In this document: positions 1-11,800 of the stretch, in pieces
How the letters are laid out: each line of letters opens with the position of its first letter
Position numbering within the stretch: the stretch's first letter is position 1
Assembly: GCA_029531795.1 (NCBI GenBank)
Contig: JAPEIS010000002.1
Coordinates: 1,612,001 to 1,676,000 of the forward strand
Direction: 5' to 3'
Source: Sclerotinia nivalis
Taxonomy: Eukaryota > Ascomycota > Leotiomycetes > Helotiales > Sclerotiniaceae
Length of the DNA: 64,000 bases
Notes under the pieces: model-generated
The model's input: only the letters and a program-made list of their open reading frames with translations
What the model was told of the DNA's origin: nothing
Database searches by the model: none
Made by a program: the position numbers and the translations under genes

Positions 1-3000
1 GTTAGCAATACAAATGATGACCCCCGGCGAAGAGGCTTCGCTTTGAGAGTTGTAGGGCTAGGTGGAAGGAGAGTCTCCACGGTCGATGTTCGGACAATGG
101 GGGTAGGCATAGGTGATACGCGAGACACCGGTCTAATGATGACATCGTCGCCTTCGAAAGTCAATGCAGAATCACGAGAGTTCAGTTCCGTCTCCGGACT
201 GACAGCATCTGCATTAACTACCACGGGAAATAGAGCGGCAAGCAGATATCTGACGTAGTCGGAGGATAAGGCAAAGTCCCTAAAATCTTGAGATTTGCTA
301 TGCAAGTCCCCAAGAAAGCGAATGATCGTGTGCATAATGATAACTTGCTCTGCCAGTCGTTCTCTTTTACGCTGCTGGGATTCTGTTCTAGGTTAACGTA
401 ATTTTCCGTAAAAAAAGGAACAACTAACTTACGTCGAGACTCGAGTTCTTTTGTCAGAGACATTGATCTATGGCGAGTTGGGGGTTTAAGGGAATCTGTT
501 GGTGGATCCTGATTTTTCCAATTGCCCTTTTCATGAAGTGGCGAGTCAGGGTCATCTTGATTTCGTAGAACATCCTTCAAACCATGCTGCATCATCGTCA
601 TAATAACGGGCAGCACATTAGGATACACAATTTTACCTGTGCCAAACGTCTCCAGAAGATTGTATAACTCAAATGGCTGCTCGAAATCAATATCTGCGAC
701 GTCATGCCCAAATAGAATACTTAAGCAAATAGGCCATAATGTTGGGATGTCCCACCATCTCTTCAATCTATGTCGCATAATGGTAAAGCCGCCTGTTTTA
801 CTCGAGAATTTTGATGCATAGCTGGAGCCATGAACAACTAAGAGACGGGCTAATATCTTCGAACCAAGGACCACAACTTGTGGATCATCTTCTGTCAAGA
901 GATGTAAGAGCCACTGATAAGGTTAGAGATAGTTTCAGTCATACCAGATTTGGAGTAAATACCTTGTTTGTCACAGTCCTAGCAAATTTTCGAATGTTTG
1001 AAGTGGTGCCTTTCTCACACAAAAGCTCAGTGTACATCTCAAGCACTCGATTACCAAGCTGTCTCTTGGTCATTATCGGCGAAACCATATCATTCAAATC
1101 GAATACAGTGCTAATGGTTGGTCTCCTTGGACCTCTTGATATTGTGCTAGATCGTATAGGAATCGTCAATCCCGGATTTTTTGGGGTTCTCGAAGCAGAA
1201 CTTGTAGGCTTGTGATATGCATAAGTGATAAAAAGAGCAAGAGAGCGGAAGACTTCGGCTGTCATATTGCATTTCACTAAACTTGTGAGTGCTTCCATGA
1301 AAGAAGGAAACACATCCACAGGGAACAATTCAGCCTTTAGAGCATCAAGAAATCTTTTCACGATTCCTGCAGAGAATTAGCTAGGGTAATCATCGCGACT
1401 ACGTCCAACAAACTTACGCATTCGGAATAGGCGTCGGGAATTGAACTCGTGATATTTGCTGTTAACACCAAACGTAATGAACTGTTTATAATATAACCGT
1501 TGAGTGATTGAAGCAGTCTTCCGCCACATGTCAAAGTCAACAAGTAAAATCCGATACGCAAGGGGGTTTATTATAAATGATTCCTCGGGTGTCTCGTGGC
1601 TATAGCCAACGAAATCCAGTACCAAGCTCAGCAATTGAAAACCAAGTTTGTCGCGATCGTCTTCGCTCATATTTGTGTTGCCGGAGCCACCCGTCCGTGT
1701 CGAAATGACAGTTCCCGCACCCATCTTGCCACGAAGAAGTGCGCCCAGTATTGCGTAGCCATTCTCTCGCTCCATAGCCTCGCTGTTACGCCAACTTGCG
1801 TTAATGCTCTCAAACAGATTTTCGACGGCTCGAACAATGCTTTCTTTTGTGTTGGCGGCTTCGACTAGCTTCAGTCCAATTGCGGTGAACCCTCCCAGCC
1901 TCCACATTGCATCATCCAAAGCTTGTGGAACAATAACGACTGGCTCCCCTGTTAGAATTGCAGTGCCATGGGTTCTAGTCAACGCTTCATTGATAGCGGG
2001 AGTAGATCCATTGATAGCCACGGAGGTACCATTATTATGTGTAAATTGGAATAAGTTGTTTGAGGCTGTCCGATTTAGTCCCCTTAAAAGTTGAGATTCC
2101 GGCCCTTTGAGCCGGTCTTCCTCTCCCAGAATAGCAGTGGGCAGAATACTTAGTATGATACGAGACTCCGGTACTAATACACTAGCCTTTCCACGTATAG
2201 CGTTGAGGATATCTGAATTTTCCTCTTTTCCTGGATGCATGAGCTCCTGGCGCATTCCCAAAGCTGCAGAAGCTTCATACGTTTGAAACGATCCCATACA
2301 GTCTTGAAAATTTCCATTGTATCGTGGACCTAAACGATAGTAAACAGCTACCAAATCATCGCTAATCACATCCTCAATAAGATGTGCTGAAGCCAAAGAC
2401 CAACGAGAAAAGACAACGCCGCGCCCGAGGCGAGTAGAAAGATCCTGTGGAGTTCCGAGGAATGCCTGGACTGGGTGTGTCTTCGCACCAGTTGAGGTGA
2501 AGGAGGCAAAACTATCTGTGCTAGCATTTGCAAGCGGCGGAGGAGCCGGATATTGACATTTGACTTGCTCCGCAAATTCTCCATCGACATAGAGAATTGC
2601 TTTACTCGAAGTCATCGTTCTAGGACGTCGATGCACTATTGCAATATGATACCAACGGCGCTCTTGAAAAGTTGTCGACTTGAACCTGACACTAGGTCGC
2701 GACGAGGATATTGATGTTTGTAGAATAAAATTGTGAGTATCCTGCTCGAGATACGCCAGCAGAAAACAGGTCTGAGTCTCATCATAGGCTCCGAAGATAG
2801 TTGTATGAGAATTTGGATCAAATTTATCCACGAATATCCAGGCTGTGAATGTATAGCCTCCCACTGTCGAGGGAGGTGGAAAAGACCTTGCTAGAGTGGG
2901 AAGTTCTATTGAAGCAAAGCCATTTAAAGAAAGGTCAAATTGGATGTATGAAGGGGTGTGAGATTTCTTCATCGTACGAAGCAAGAATTCGCTAGCAATA

Positions 3001-4058
3001 GGAGACTGGCTAGACACTAGATATTGGGCATCATTCAAGGAGCTAATACCTAGAGACATCAAAGAACCGCACAAGTTTTCAACGGTCTGTCTCTCGGTGG
3101 TAGCAAAGGGAGAATCATTATCGAAAGCAAGCGGAAGCAGAGTAGATAATACTCCTGTCGAATGCAAAGCCAACAAACTGTGATTTGAGATTGAAGAAAT
3201 TTTTGACAACGTTAGAATAACCACCAATGCAGCTGGATTTACCGGTACGTTGGGTACTCGAGGTATGGTCTTCCAGAAGTCAATAATAACTGGAACAATA
3301 TCTGCATGATGTAGCAAGGAGCTCTCGCGCAGGATGGCTTGTAAACGAGTCTCCACCAATTTGAGAATTTGTTCATCGCTCTTCATGTTTTCAAGCTCAA
3401 ATTCCGAATTTTGGGGTGCACTTGGCGTGTCTTTGACATCCTCGGATATTGCGAGATCGTTTGACTCGATTCTTGACGGATGGTATTCAGCGGCAATTTG
3501 ACATAAAGTCTCCAACCTTTTGTCGTCCAAAGCGAATGCAAGAAGCCGCCCAAAAAGCTGCGCTTCAGTCCATATATCTGACTCACTACCACCGATACCA
3601 ATGCTAGCTATTATTTGCTCTAAAGCCGCCCATCCTCCTCCCTCGACTCGACGCTTGAAATATCTCCTATTCCCATAATGATCCCGAAATGTTTGTGCCA
3701 ACACCCCCAATATGTTTTCGAGAAGGTCGAAGAGTCGAACTTTATCCTGCTGATTCCTTTTGAAAGGATGATAGAATCCCGAAAACGCTCGAAGGGTGCT
3801 CAGCAAAATTTGATATCCATGAAGATGTCGAAAGTCATCTTTTGATCGCGATGTTTGCGAGGATGCTATTAGAAAGACTCGAATAGCCTGAACTTGTTCA
3901 ACAATTGATGGCAGATCCGGATATGCATCTTCGACACGCTTTTGGAGGCCCGTAGACACGTCATCTAGAAGAATTTGTAGTTCTGCGGTAGCTTTGGTTG
4001 CTTCAGGTGGAGTTGAAGCCGCAGTCGACGAGCGATGTCTTCGGCCTCGTGTCGACAT
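1..4058 (-). CDS. BEACH-domain (neurobeachin/Bph1-like) protein, N-terminal half, truncated by window edge
   Basis: Large scaffold-type protein of the BEACH family, which acts in vesicle traffic and vacuole/lysosome or autophagy-related membrane events. Predicted exons are 4058-1418, 1366-963, 913-433 and 382-<1, with introns of about 50 bp that all keep frame. The start MSTRGRRHRSS is the first Met of a long open frame. Helical, armadillo-like sequence fills the first ~380 residues. A concanavalin A/LamG-like module follows at ~400-520 (GGYTFTAWIFVDKFDP, then FQERRWYHIAIVHRR and ILYVDGEFAEQ). Next comes the conserved stretch with WLLHLLTEDDPQVVVLG and RWWDIPTLWPICLSILFG. The C-terminal PH, BEACH and WD40 domains lie outside the window, so the family call rests on the N-terminal architecture. 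About 1300 residues are visible; family members are commonly above 2000. Confidence 0.85.
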
Positions 4059-6405
4059 ATTCCACCCCGCCTATGTCCAGCTTGTGGGATCAACCTTCCT
4101 GCCTGTCCCGCATTAGTTATTGCAGTCACTCCGATTTTCAAGGACTTCGTTCGATCCTGTGTTATTTTGAAATGTTGGGTTCTAGGGTGCGATCAAGGTT
4201 GACTTTCGTCGAAGCTGGGCTTTGTTTGATACTGGTACGCGAAGTGGGGATACAGGAAACCTTGTTGACGGCCAATTTTGATACTTGGAAGAAAAGTGAG
4301 GAGATAGATAGCAGATTCAGTGAGAGGTATTTCAAATGCCAAATTACCATGAGTTCATTGTAGATTGCTCCAAACTGTTGCTATTCACTCAATTTCATGG
4401 TGTCAGCCTTATGTACATTATCATCAATGACCTCGCCAGCTTAAAAGTTGTAGCCTCAAAACTAGTGCCTAAATTTGGATGGTGAGCCATGTTTTAAGAG
4501 AGAAGAAAATCTACGAAGATCAATTGTTAACGTCTCTTCTCGAAGATTGTGAGTTTTAGAATATCCGTTTGCATTGAAGTTCAAAAGTCATGGTCGTGAA
4601 ACGATTTTTGGTTTACCATTCCGGAAGCCATATAGAAACCCCCTTTCGGAGCTATGAGCTATCATTGAAGAATCACGTGTAAGCACTACGGACTATCGAA
4701 CATCAGCCCGAAGCCGGAAGCCAGAGGGAATGTGCATTGACACATGCTCAGTGCTTCTGACTCAATCACTAGTTATGATGTTGAAATATTGATAGAAATA
4801 GTGATCGAAATCATGCGGAGACTGTCTCACTAAGGGGGGTGGATTTAGAATATTAGATATAGAGACATACTGCTAATACGGGTAATAGACAGATAGGAAG
4901 GAGGGAAGGAGGGAAGGAAGGAAGGATAGATAGATAGACAGATAGGAGGTTAGGAGGTAATGCGATGACTAGATAGATGCATATCTTTGAATGGTCTCGT
5001 GCGAGGGTGACCGTTTCAATTTGATCGTGTGGATTTCTTTGCAGTTACACTGCTATCAACAATCAATCAAATCATCAAATATATCATGAAGAAAGCCACA
5101 CCGAATGAATTGACGAGTTGTGGATTGCTTTAATCTATAGTAATACTGCTATCAATGATCAATCATATCATTAAGAAAGCCACACCGAATGAAACAGGAA
5201 AGTATGATAAAGGACACCGCCTTGTTGTTCGAACAGCTACCTAGTAGGCATTTGTTTCGGTATTGGTAGATATGTTGATTGACCGATTGACCCCGAGTTC
5301 CGCTGCTTCTCGTACCTGAATGATGCATTCATTACTCGTAAGATGTGGAGACCCAGCCAGCTTAATAACAAGTAGTAAAGCGTTAGGTACCTGGTTAGCT
5401 AGCTACGTATGGATGTATGGGACCAAGACACCAAGACCCTGAAAGCAAGCGCAAGCTGTTGGTAGCCTCAAGTTGGATAATAAAGCCTCTAACAAGGGCT
5501 TGGAAGCTTCAAAAGCTGGATGACTGATTTAAAACCCGCGGATCATTTCTTCCTATTCGATGATTCAAAGGAAGGGCTTACTTAGGTACATCATTGCCGC
5601 GGTATAAATCACATCAAGGGATCTTCATTTCTATGGATAGATTAAAAATATGCACCTTTTGAATTAACCGCAATCTTATCATATAATTGTACACCATTTC
5701 GAGTTTCACTGGCATCCTCATCATCACAATCAATCATAGACAGATAACACGACTATCGATCACGATACCTCATATCCATACTGGTATCTAAAACTTCCCG
5801 TTCTAAGAGGTCTAAAAGTACGGGGGAGAACCACCCGATAGAAAGACTAGAACTAGAAAAGTAAGACAAGACAGGATCTAGGATCTAGGATCTATTATTC
5901 TATCTACCGTACATGATTTACAGTTTATTTGCCTCACACCTTCATCAGTTACTAGAGCTACGACAGCTTCCTTACCCAAACACCCATACCAAAACAGCCA
6001 CACCATTTACCCTTAGGACCGTTTCCTTTCCCTTTCTTCACTCTCTTCTCTTATCGCTTCGCCAACTTTGTCTGCGTGATCCATTCGTCAGAATCATCAC
6101 CGATAAACTAAGACGCTAATGCTCAAAGTAGTTTAGTTCCAAACGAGCACCCCCGTAGTTGCCTAGTGCACCTTTGTCGGTTCCCCGAGCTTCGCAGTAC
6201 ATCAACAACTCTCTCACCCTCCATCATCATCTCCTCCTTCTTTCTTCCATCAATAACTATCTCTCGGAGACAGCTTTAATAACTGTTCTTCATCCATCAA
6301 TTTTATCCTCTCTAAATATTCAATCAATCCTCACATAAACTCTTTGTTTTCTCTTTCATTGAAAGTCGCAGGCAGACCATTAGCTTCTTATCTCATCTAT
6401 TCATA
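4059..6405. other. Intergenic region, divergent promoters of BEACH gene and subtilase
   Basis: No convincing gene is seen in these 2.3 kb. The region holds purine microsatellites (GGAAGGA/GATAGATA at about 4896-4950), an imperfect direct duplication at 5049-5192, and a pyrimidine-rich leader at about 6190-6400 (CTCTC and TTTCTTC runs) just before the subtilase ATG, typical of highly expressed fungal genes. A 68-codon open frame at 5913-6119 lies in this leader region; it could be a upstream open frame, but no feature supports translation. Confidence 0.6.
5049..5192. repeat. Imperfect direct duplication in intergenic DNA
   Basis: Two related copies lie at 5049-5108 and 5145-5192. Both begin ACTGCTATCAA, continue with (C)AATCAATCA- and ATATCAT-like segments, and end GAAAGCCACACCGAATGA. 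Copy two is shortened by internal deletions. No flanking target-site duplication was recognised. Confidence 0.75.
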
Positions 6406-8236
6406 ATGCGTGGGCTCGTCAGCTTGTCGCTTTTGCCGCTGTTGGCTTCTTCAGCGCCAACATTCAGCACTGAAACCATTCACGAAGGTGTTGCTCCTCT
6501 CCTTTCATCAACAAACTCTGTAGAGGTCCCAGACTCCTACATTGTTGTATTCAAGAAGCACGTCACCGAGGCATCTGCCAGTGAGCATCACAGCTGGGTT
6601 CAAGACATCCACTCAACCGGTGAAGCTCAACGAACCGAGCTCCGAAAGAGAGGACAATTCCCTATTACCACCGATATCTTCGAGGGTCTCAAGCACACAT
6701 ATAACATTGCCGGTGACTTCCTGGGTTACTCAGGTCACTTTGATGACTCTGTCATTGAAGAAGTCCGAAGACATCCTGATGTAAGTATAAACCCTTCTTT
6801 CTTTTCTACCGCTATTGCGTGCTTTCTATCTTCAATTTCGTTTCCAAGTGGATGGAAGCCATCCTCATCTTGATGTTTCCCCTTATCTTGGTGCTACCAA
6901 CAAAGGCCTTAGAAGCCCGTCGTTGTTGACTCAACCTTCTTGGTACACACGTAAGCGGCAAGCTCGCACGTGATGGCTCATCATTCTCAATTCTTGATCT
7001 ATTCAATTTACGCAACAGTTGTGCTAATCAATACTCTTGCAGGTCGAATACGTTGAGAAAGATTCCGTCGTACACACATTAGAGGATAGCGAGGGAGAGA
7101 TCGAGAAGAACGCCCCTTGGGGGTTGGCTCGTATCTCCCACAGAGATAGTTTGAGCTTCGGCACATTCAACAAATACTTGTATGCCGCTGATGCGGGTGA
7201 GGGAGTCGATGCCTACGTCATTGACACCGGAACCAACACTGAACACGTTGATTTCGAAGGTCGTGCATACTGGGGCAAGACTATCCCAGCTGGTGATGCT
7301 GATGAGGATGGAAACGGACACGGAACTCACTGCTCCGGTACCGTCGCTGGTAAGAAATATGGTGTTGCCAAGAAAGCCAATGTCTATGCCGTTAAGGTAC
7401 TCAGATCCAATGGCTCCGGTACCATGGCAGATGTTGTAAAGGGTGTTGAATGGGCTGCCAACTCCCACACTGAAAAGGTTAAGGAGGGCAAGAAAGGCTT
7501 CAAGGGTTCTGTTGCCAACATGTCCCTCGGTGGTGGCAAGTCTCCTGCTCTTGATCGTGCCGTTAACGGCGCCGTTGCTGCTGGTATTCATTTCGCAGTC
7601 GCCGCTGGTAACGATAACGCCGATTCTTGCAACTACTCCCCAGCTGCTGCCGAGAATGCCATCACTGTCGGTGCTTCCGCTGTCGATGATTCCCGTGCCT
7701 ACTTCTCCAACTACGGTACTTGCAACGATGTCTTTGCTCCTGGTTTGAACATTCTCTCAACCTGGATTGGTAGCAAATATGCCGTCAACACCATCTCTGG
7801 TACTTCCATGGCCTCTCCCCACATCTGTGGTCTCTTGGCCTACTACCTTTCTCTTCAACCATCTAGTGACTCTGCTTACGCAGTTGCCGAGATTACCCCC
7901 AAGAAGATGAAGGAGAATCTTCTCTCTGTTGCAACTGAGGGTGCTCTCTCTGATGTTCCATCCAACACCAAGAACATCCTTGCATGGAACGGTGGTGGAT
8001 CTTCCAACTACACCTCTATCATCAAGGCTGGTGGATACGCTGTTAAGGCATCCAAGAAAGTTCCAACAACTGTTGAGCTATTGGAGAAGGCCATCGAGAA
8101 TGACTTCAACATGCTCTCTGGCAAGGTTGTTAAGGGCGGCGAGTCTATCGTCTCCAAGACCGAGAAGCTTTCCAAGAAGATTCAAAAGATCGTTGATGAG
8201 GAGATCAGCGAGTTTTTCGAGGAGTTCAGCTCTTAG
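6406..8236 (+). CDS. PRB1: Cerevisin-like vacuolar subtilisin protease (S8 family)
   Basis: Serine endopeptidase of the proteinase B/PepC group, expected in the vacuole or secreted, acting in bulk protein turnover and zymogen processing. Exons 6406-6780 and 7043-8236 give 522 residues. The 262-bp intron restores the propeptide motif HPDVEYVEKDSVVH. Domain order is: signal peptide (MRGLVSLSLLPLLASSAP); I9 inhibitor propeptide ~43-138; mature enzyme from about NAPWGLARIS (~148); catalytic Asp186 (VIDTGTN), His218 (NGHGTHCSGT), oxyanion Asn315 (AAGND) and Ser380 (SGTSMASPH). After the catalytic domain comes a charged helical tail (KTEKLSKKIQKIVDEE) of about 60 residues. All key residues are present, so it should be active. 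The yeast symbol is given by orthology. The family includes major fungal allergens (Asp f 18/Pen ch 18 type). Confidence 0.95.
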
Positions 8237-8805
8237 ATTTAGATACATCTTGATGCCACATTTTGGCATAGATCTTGAAGGACATGGTTCTTCACTATTT
8301 CCTTTCAGTTTGTTATGATGGTCATGGGTTGGAGCCGGATGGATGTCTCCATATGCATCTTTTGATTATAGGGTTTTTCGTTGCGTCTGCGTCTAGGAAC
8401 ATTAGGGGGTCTCGCGTCGCAAGACTTAATAGACCAGTATTTATATTAAATTGTAACAACTCATTCTTTCTAATAATAGCATGGATTTTGTGACAAGATC
8501 TGATATGGTGACTTCCCAAATGTGTTTACCGAGAGTGGTAGAAAGTAGTCGCCAGCGACTATTGTCTCCATGGCTCTTTCCTCAACCAGCGTTGACGGAA
8601 AGAACTCTTCCCTTCCCTCACATGGTCCAGTCATCTTACCGTCCTTCAAATATCGTGTCTCGTCTTCTGTTGAAAGTCGTTCATTCAAAAAATTTTGGTT
8701 TCAATCAACTTTTGGTTAATACATGCATGCATGTAATAGCTGTATCACACATTTAATTTCGATTCATTCAAGTTTACCTCATTTTGTAAGCATTGCATAA
8801 GGGAT
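8237..8805. other. Intergenic region between subtilase and Ser-rich orphan
   Basis: This holds the 3' region of the subtilase and the promoter of the next gene. It contains a perfect 14-bp palindrome at 8721-8734. No gene is supported here. Confidence 0.6.
8721..8734. promoter_or_regulatory. 14-bp palindrome ACATGCATGCATGT upstream of the Ser-rich orphan
   Basis: The sequence equals its own reverse complement and consists of alternating purine and pyrimidine. It lies 72 bp before the ATG at 8806. It contains overlapping CATGCATG elements and could be a dimeric factor site or simply a short repeat. Function is inferred only from symmetry and position. Confidence 0.3.
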
Positions 8806-11800
8806 ATGCTCCGGCGAAACAGTTCTAGTCGACCTAGTCGAAGCAAACCAACATCATCAGTCTACCCAAAACATGATCCTGTCGACCCTGAAGAGTCTCG
8901 TATGCATGCTCATGCCGCAGCAATGTATGCTTTCAATCGAGCCCAAGAAAGGAACGGCACTACCTATGGAAACATGAATGGGCTTTCACGAAACAACAGT
9001 ACAAACCAAGTAAACCAATCTCGTTCGAGTCAAAAAAATAGTTCTACAAATCTTGACAACACAGGGCTTAAACGGCAGCAAAGTGTCAGGTTTGCAGGGC
9101 CCAATGCAGTCAAAAGGCGCCAGTCGACAGGAAAAAGAACGGAACCTCCAGCATTAACCCACAAGCCAAGTACTGCTACTTTAAGGCCTATTGCGATGAC
9201 CACGAATGCTCCGGTCCCAGCAGTATATCGTCCACCAAGTCGTTCTTCTTCAATTGGCAAGGCTTCAATTGGCAAGGCACCTATTCGGGATTATGCCGCT
9301 CATAATTACGTTACAAACTTAGCTTTCGATGAATATTATACACAAGAGGATGATGTAGCCTCAACACCATCTTCTTATCGGCGGATCAGAAAGTCAAAGT
9401 CCATGTTTAGTCCCTTGTCGGCGCCATCCAACGTCTTCTACAGTAATGGTAGCCCTGACCGCACTAATTATTCATCCACTCCGCATACTCAAGAAAATGA
9501 TGCTCCCTTGCGAGCTCCCAAATCAATGAGCTTTCTCCGAGGAGGACGAGACTACTTCAAGTCTTCCACATCATCCGAAAGAAACGATGATGCCGTTCAA
9601 ATGGCCAGAGACAGGTTTTTTGCTCAAGCCACTCAGCAAAGACTTCGGGAGCAGCCGTCTTTCCTTTTCAGGTCAAAAGCACAACGACAAGAAAAGCCTT
9701 TTCGAAAGTCGGTTCGAAGCAGCAGCGGAAAGTCTGCAGCGACATTTGATTCGGCGGAATCTATAAGGGAAGGCGGACTGAGGGCCAAAGCTCGTAAAGT
9801 ATCCCAGGGATTGAAGAGTAAATTACGGAAAGTCTTTGGACGCAATAAGGAAGAGCCCGTCGTTATCCCCAACCAGCAGGTAGAGGCTATTGAAACTCAT
9901 GTCCGAGAGTATGCTGGTCAATTATCACCAGATCATGAGTCGTTCCTCGATATTCCTAGACCCGATGAGGCCGCATTCGCTCATGTAGCGGCTCGGGTCC
10001 CATCATTACGTGCTATTGCTTCAAGTCAGAGACTCAGGTCGCAAAGTGGTAGTATTCGCAGCTTCCGAAGTGACAATAGTGACGAAAAGTCCAGAGTAAC
10101 AAGCTGGACCAATAGTACGGCAAACAATACGGTCACGAGTCAAGGGTTACGTCCTCCACCCAGCAGAGATCAAAGACTTTCCATTATCAATGAATCAGGT
10201 ACACATATTTCTAAAGGGGCCTTTCATCGCCCGAATGTAAAGAATCAACATCCGGCTTATCCTGCATTTCATCGCCCCGGTCATGCCCAACCAATTAGAC
10301 CAGGAGGTGTAGACAGTGCCAGACTCTGCTCTGCTTTGATGAAGCGTCTCGACGAGAACAGCCCAGAAGCAATACTCGCAAAGTCAAAGAAAGCCAGTAC
10401 CGAAACTCTTAGAGCTGAGAAAGTCCCTAGACGTAGTAGCTCCTTTACCAATCCTCTCTCGCAGTCCAAACCATGGATCCGACAAGTACCTCCGGACTGT
10501 GACCCGAGCAATCAATGTCAAAATCAATATCCTCAAGTATACCATTCAAATAATGTTGGTTTCACTGATAGGACTGAAGATCTTTTTGATCAGACAGTTG
10601 GCGGCGCGCATCAATTCAATTCTGCTGATTTACCGTTGTATGATAAGCAACTTCAAAACCAAGACGACGTGTTTTCATCACACCCAGAATCTAACCATGG
10701 CAGCTCCTTCGACCAGCGAGGTAATATACATAGCTCAAAGTCTGCACAGGGACGTGCCTTGGCCAATATCGATGCCCTATATTCCCCAGTGCAAGATCCA
10801 TCAGGTCTCACTCCGCAGCAAGTTGCCCAGCGTGACGATCCTATAGTACCAAGCACAAAGGTTATCCGCGAGGCAAGGTCTGCATTCTTCGGAGGCTCAA
10901 CCTTTAAAATAGTCAGAGTCGGAAATACAAGTCCATATCGTCGAGCACTGGCGGGAAGTGACAATTCTGCCATTGCCAGGGATGACTCCATGGCTAGAAG
11001 AGGGTCGCCGGTTCGAAGCATACTCCAAACAACAGCTCATAGTTTAGCCAAAGTGAGAACGGCGTCGGTAGATGATGATGCCTACAGTGAGAGTGTTTAC
11101 TCTCGAAGTGTTGGCCGTAATCTTTCCGAGGCTATGAGTAGTGATTCCTCTGTACCACTCGCAAATGTACGAATGCCGTTATTACCTGTCGATAGCCCGA
11201 GTGCTGGCGGTGCTATCATTATCAATAGCACCACCTATCGTCCAACTCATCCCAAGCAACGAGGTGATGATTCCGGAGGCTCTATTGAATGGAAAAAATG
11301 GATGTCATCCGAGGTCGCGAGATTGGAGAGACCAGAAGGCAAGGATCGAGTCAGCGTTAGTAACATTGAACGTTCATTATCATCCACGCCAACGATGCCA
11401 AGTCCATATCACATTGCGCATAGGAGAGAATACGCTCAGATGGCTGATGATGATACGGATATTGCGCAGAAAAAGCTGCCTGTCGGCAAACAGCCGCTTG
11501 GTCTAGTTCAACAAAATCTTCTTTCAGGTAATGGTCAAGTTCTTCTAAAACCGATACTGAAAAATCGCTCCACGACATCTTTGCCTGAAAATGCACATGT
11601 CGACAATAATAAATCATTCGTCATTCCTCCTGCACCACCATTACCACCTCCTATTCCCCTTAGATCGACATTAAGACCAACGCAAAGCAAGACAAGTCTA
11701 AAAAGTACCTCGACTTCTCAATACGCACCAACCACTCCGGGTTCCGTCACTCAGACTCAGAATCATGGCGTAAATGGTCGCAATGTCTTGCAAAAACGCC

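Noticed and set aside
5913..6119. 68-codon frame in the subtilase leader region
   Set aside because: Pyrimidine-rich leader translates as Leu/Ser/Phe; may be an upstream open frame but nothing supports a protein.
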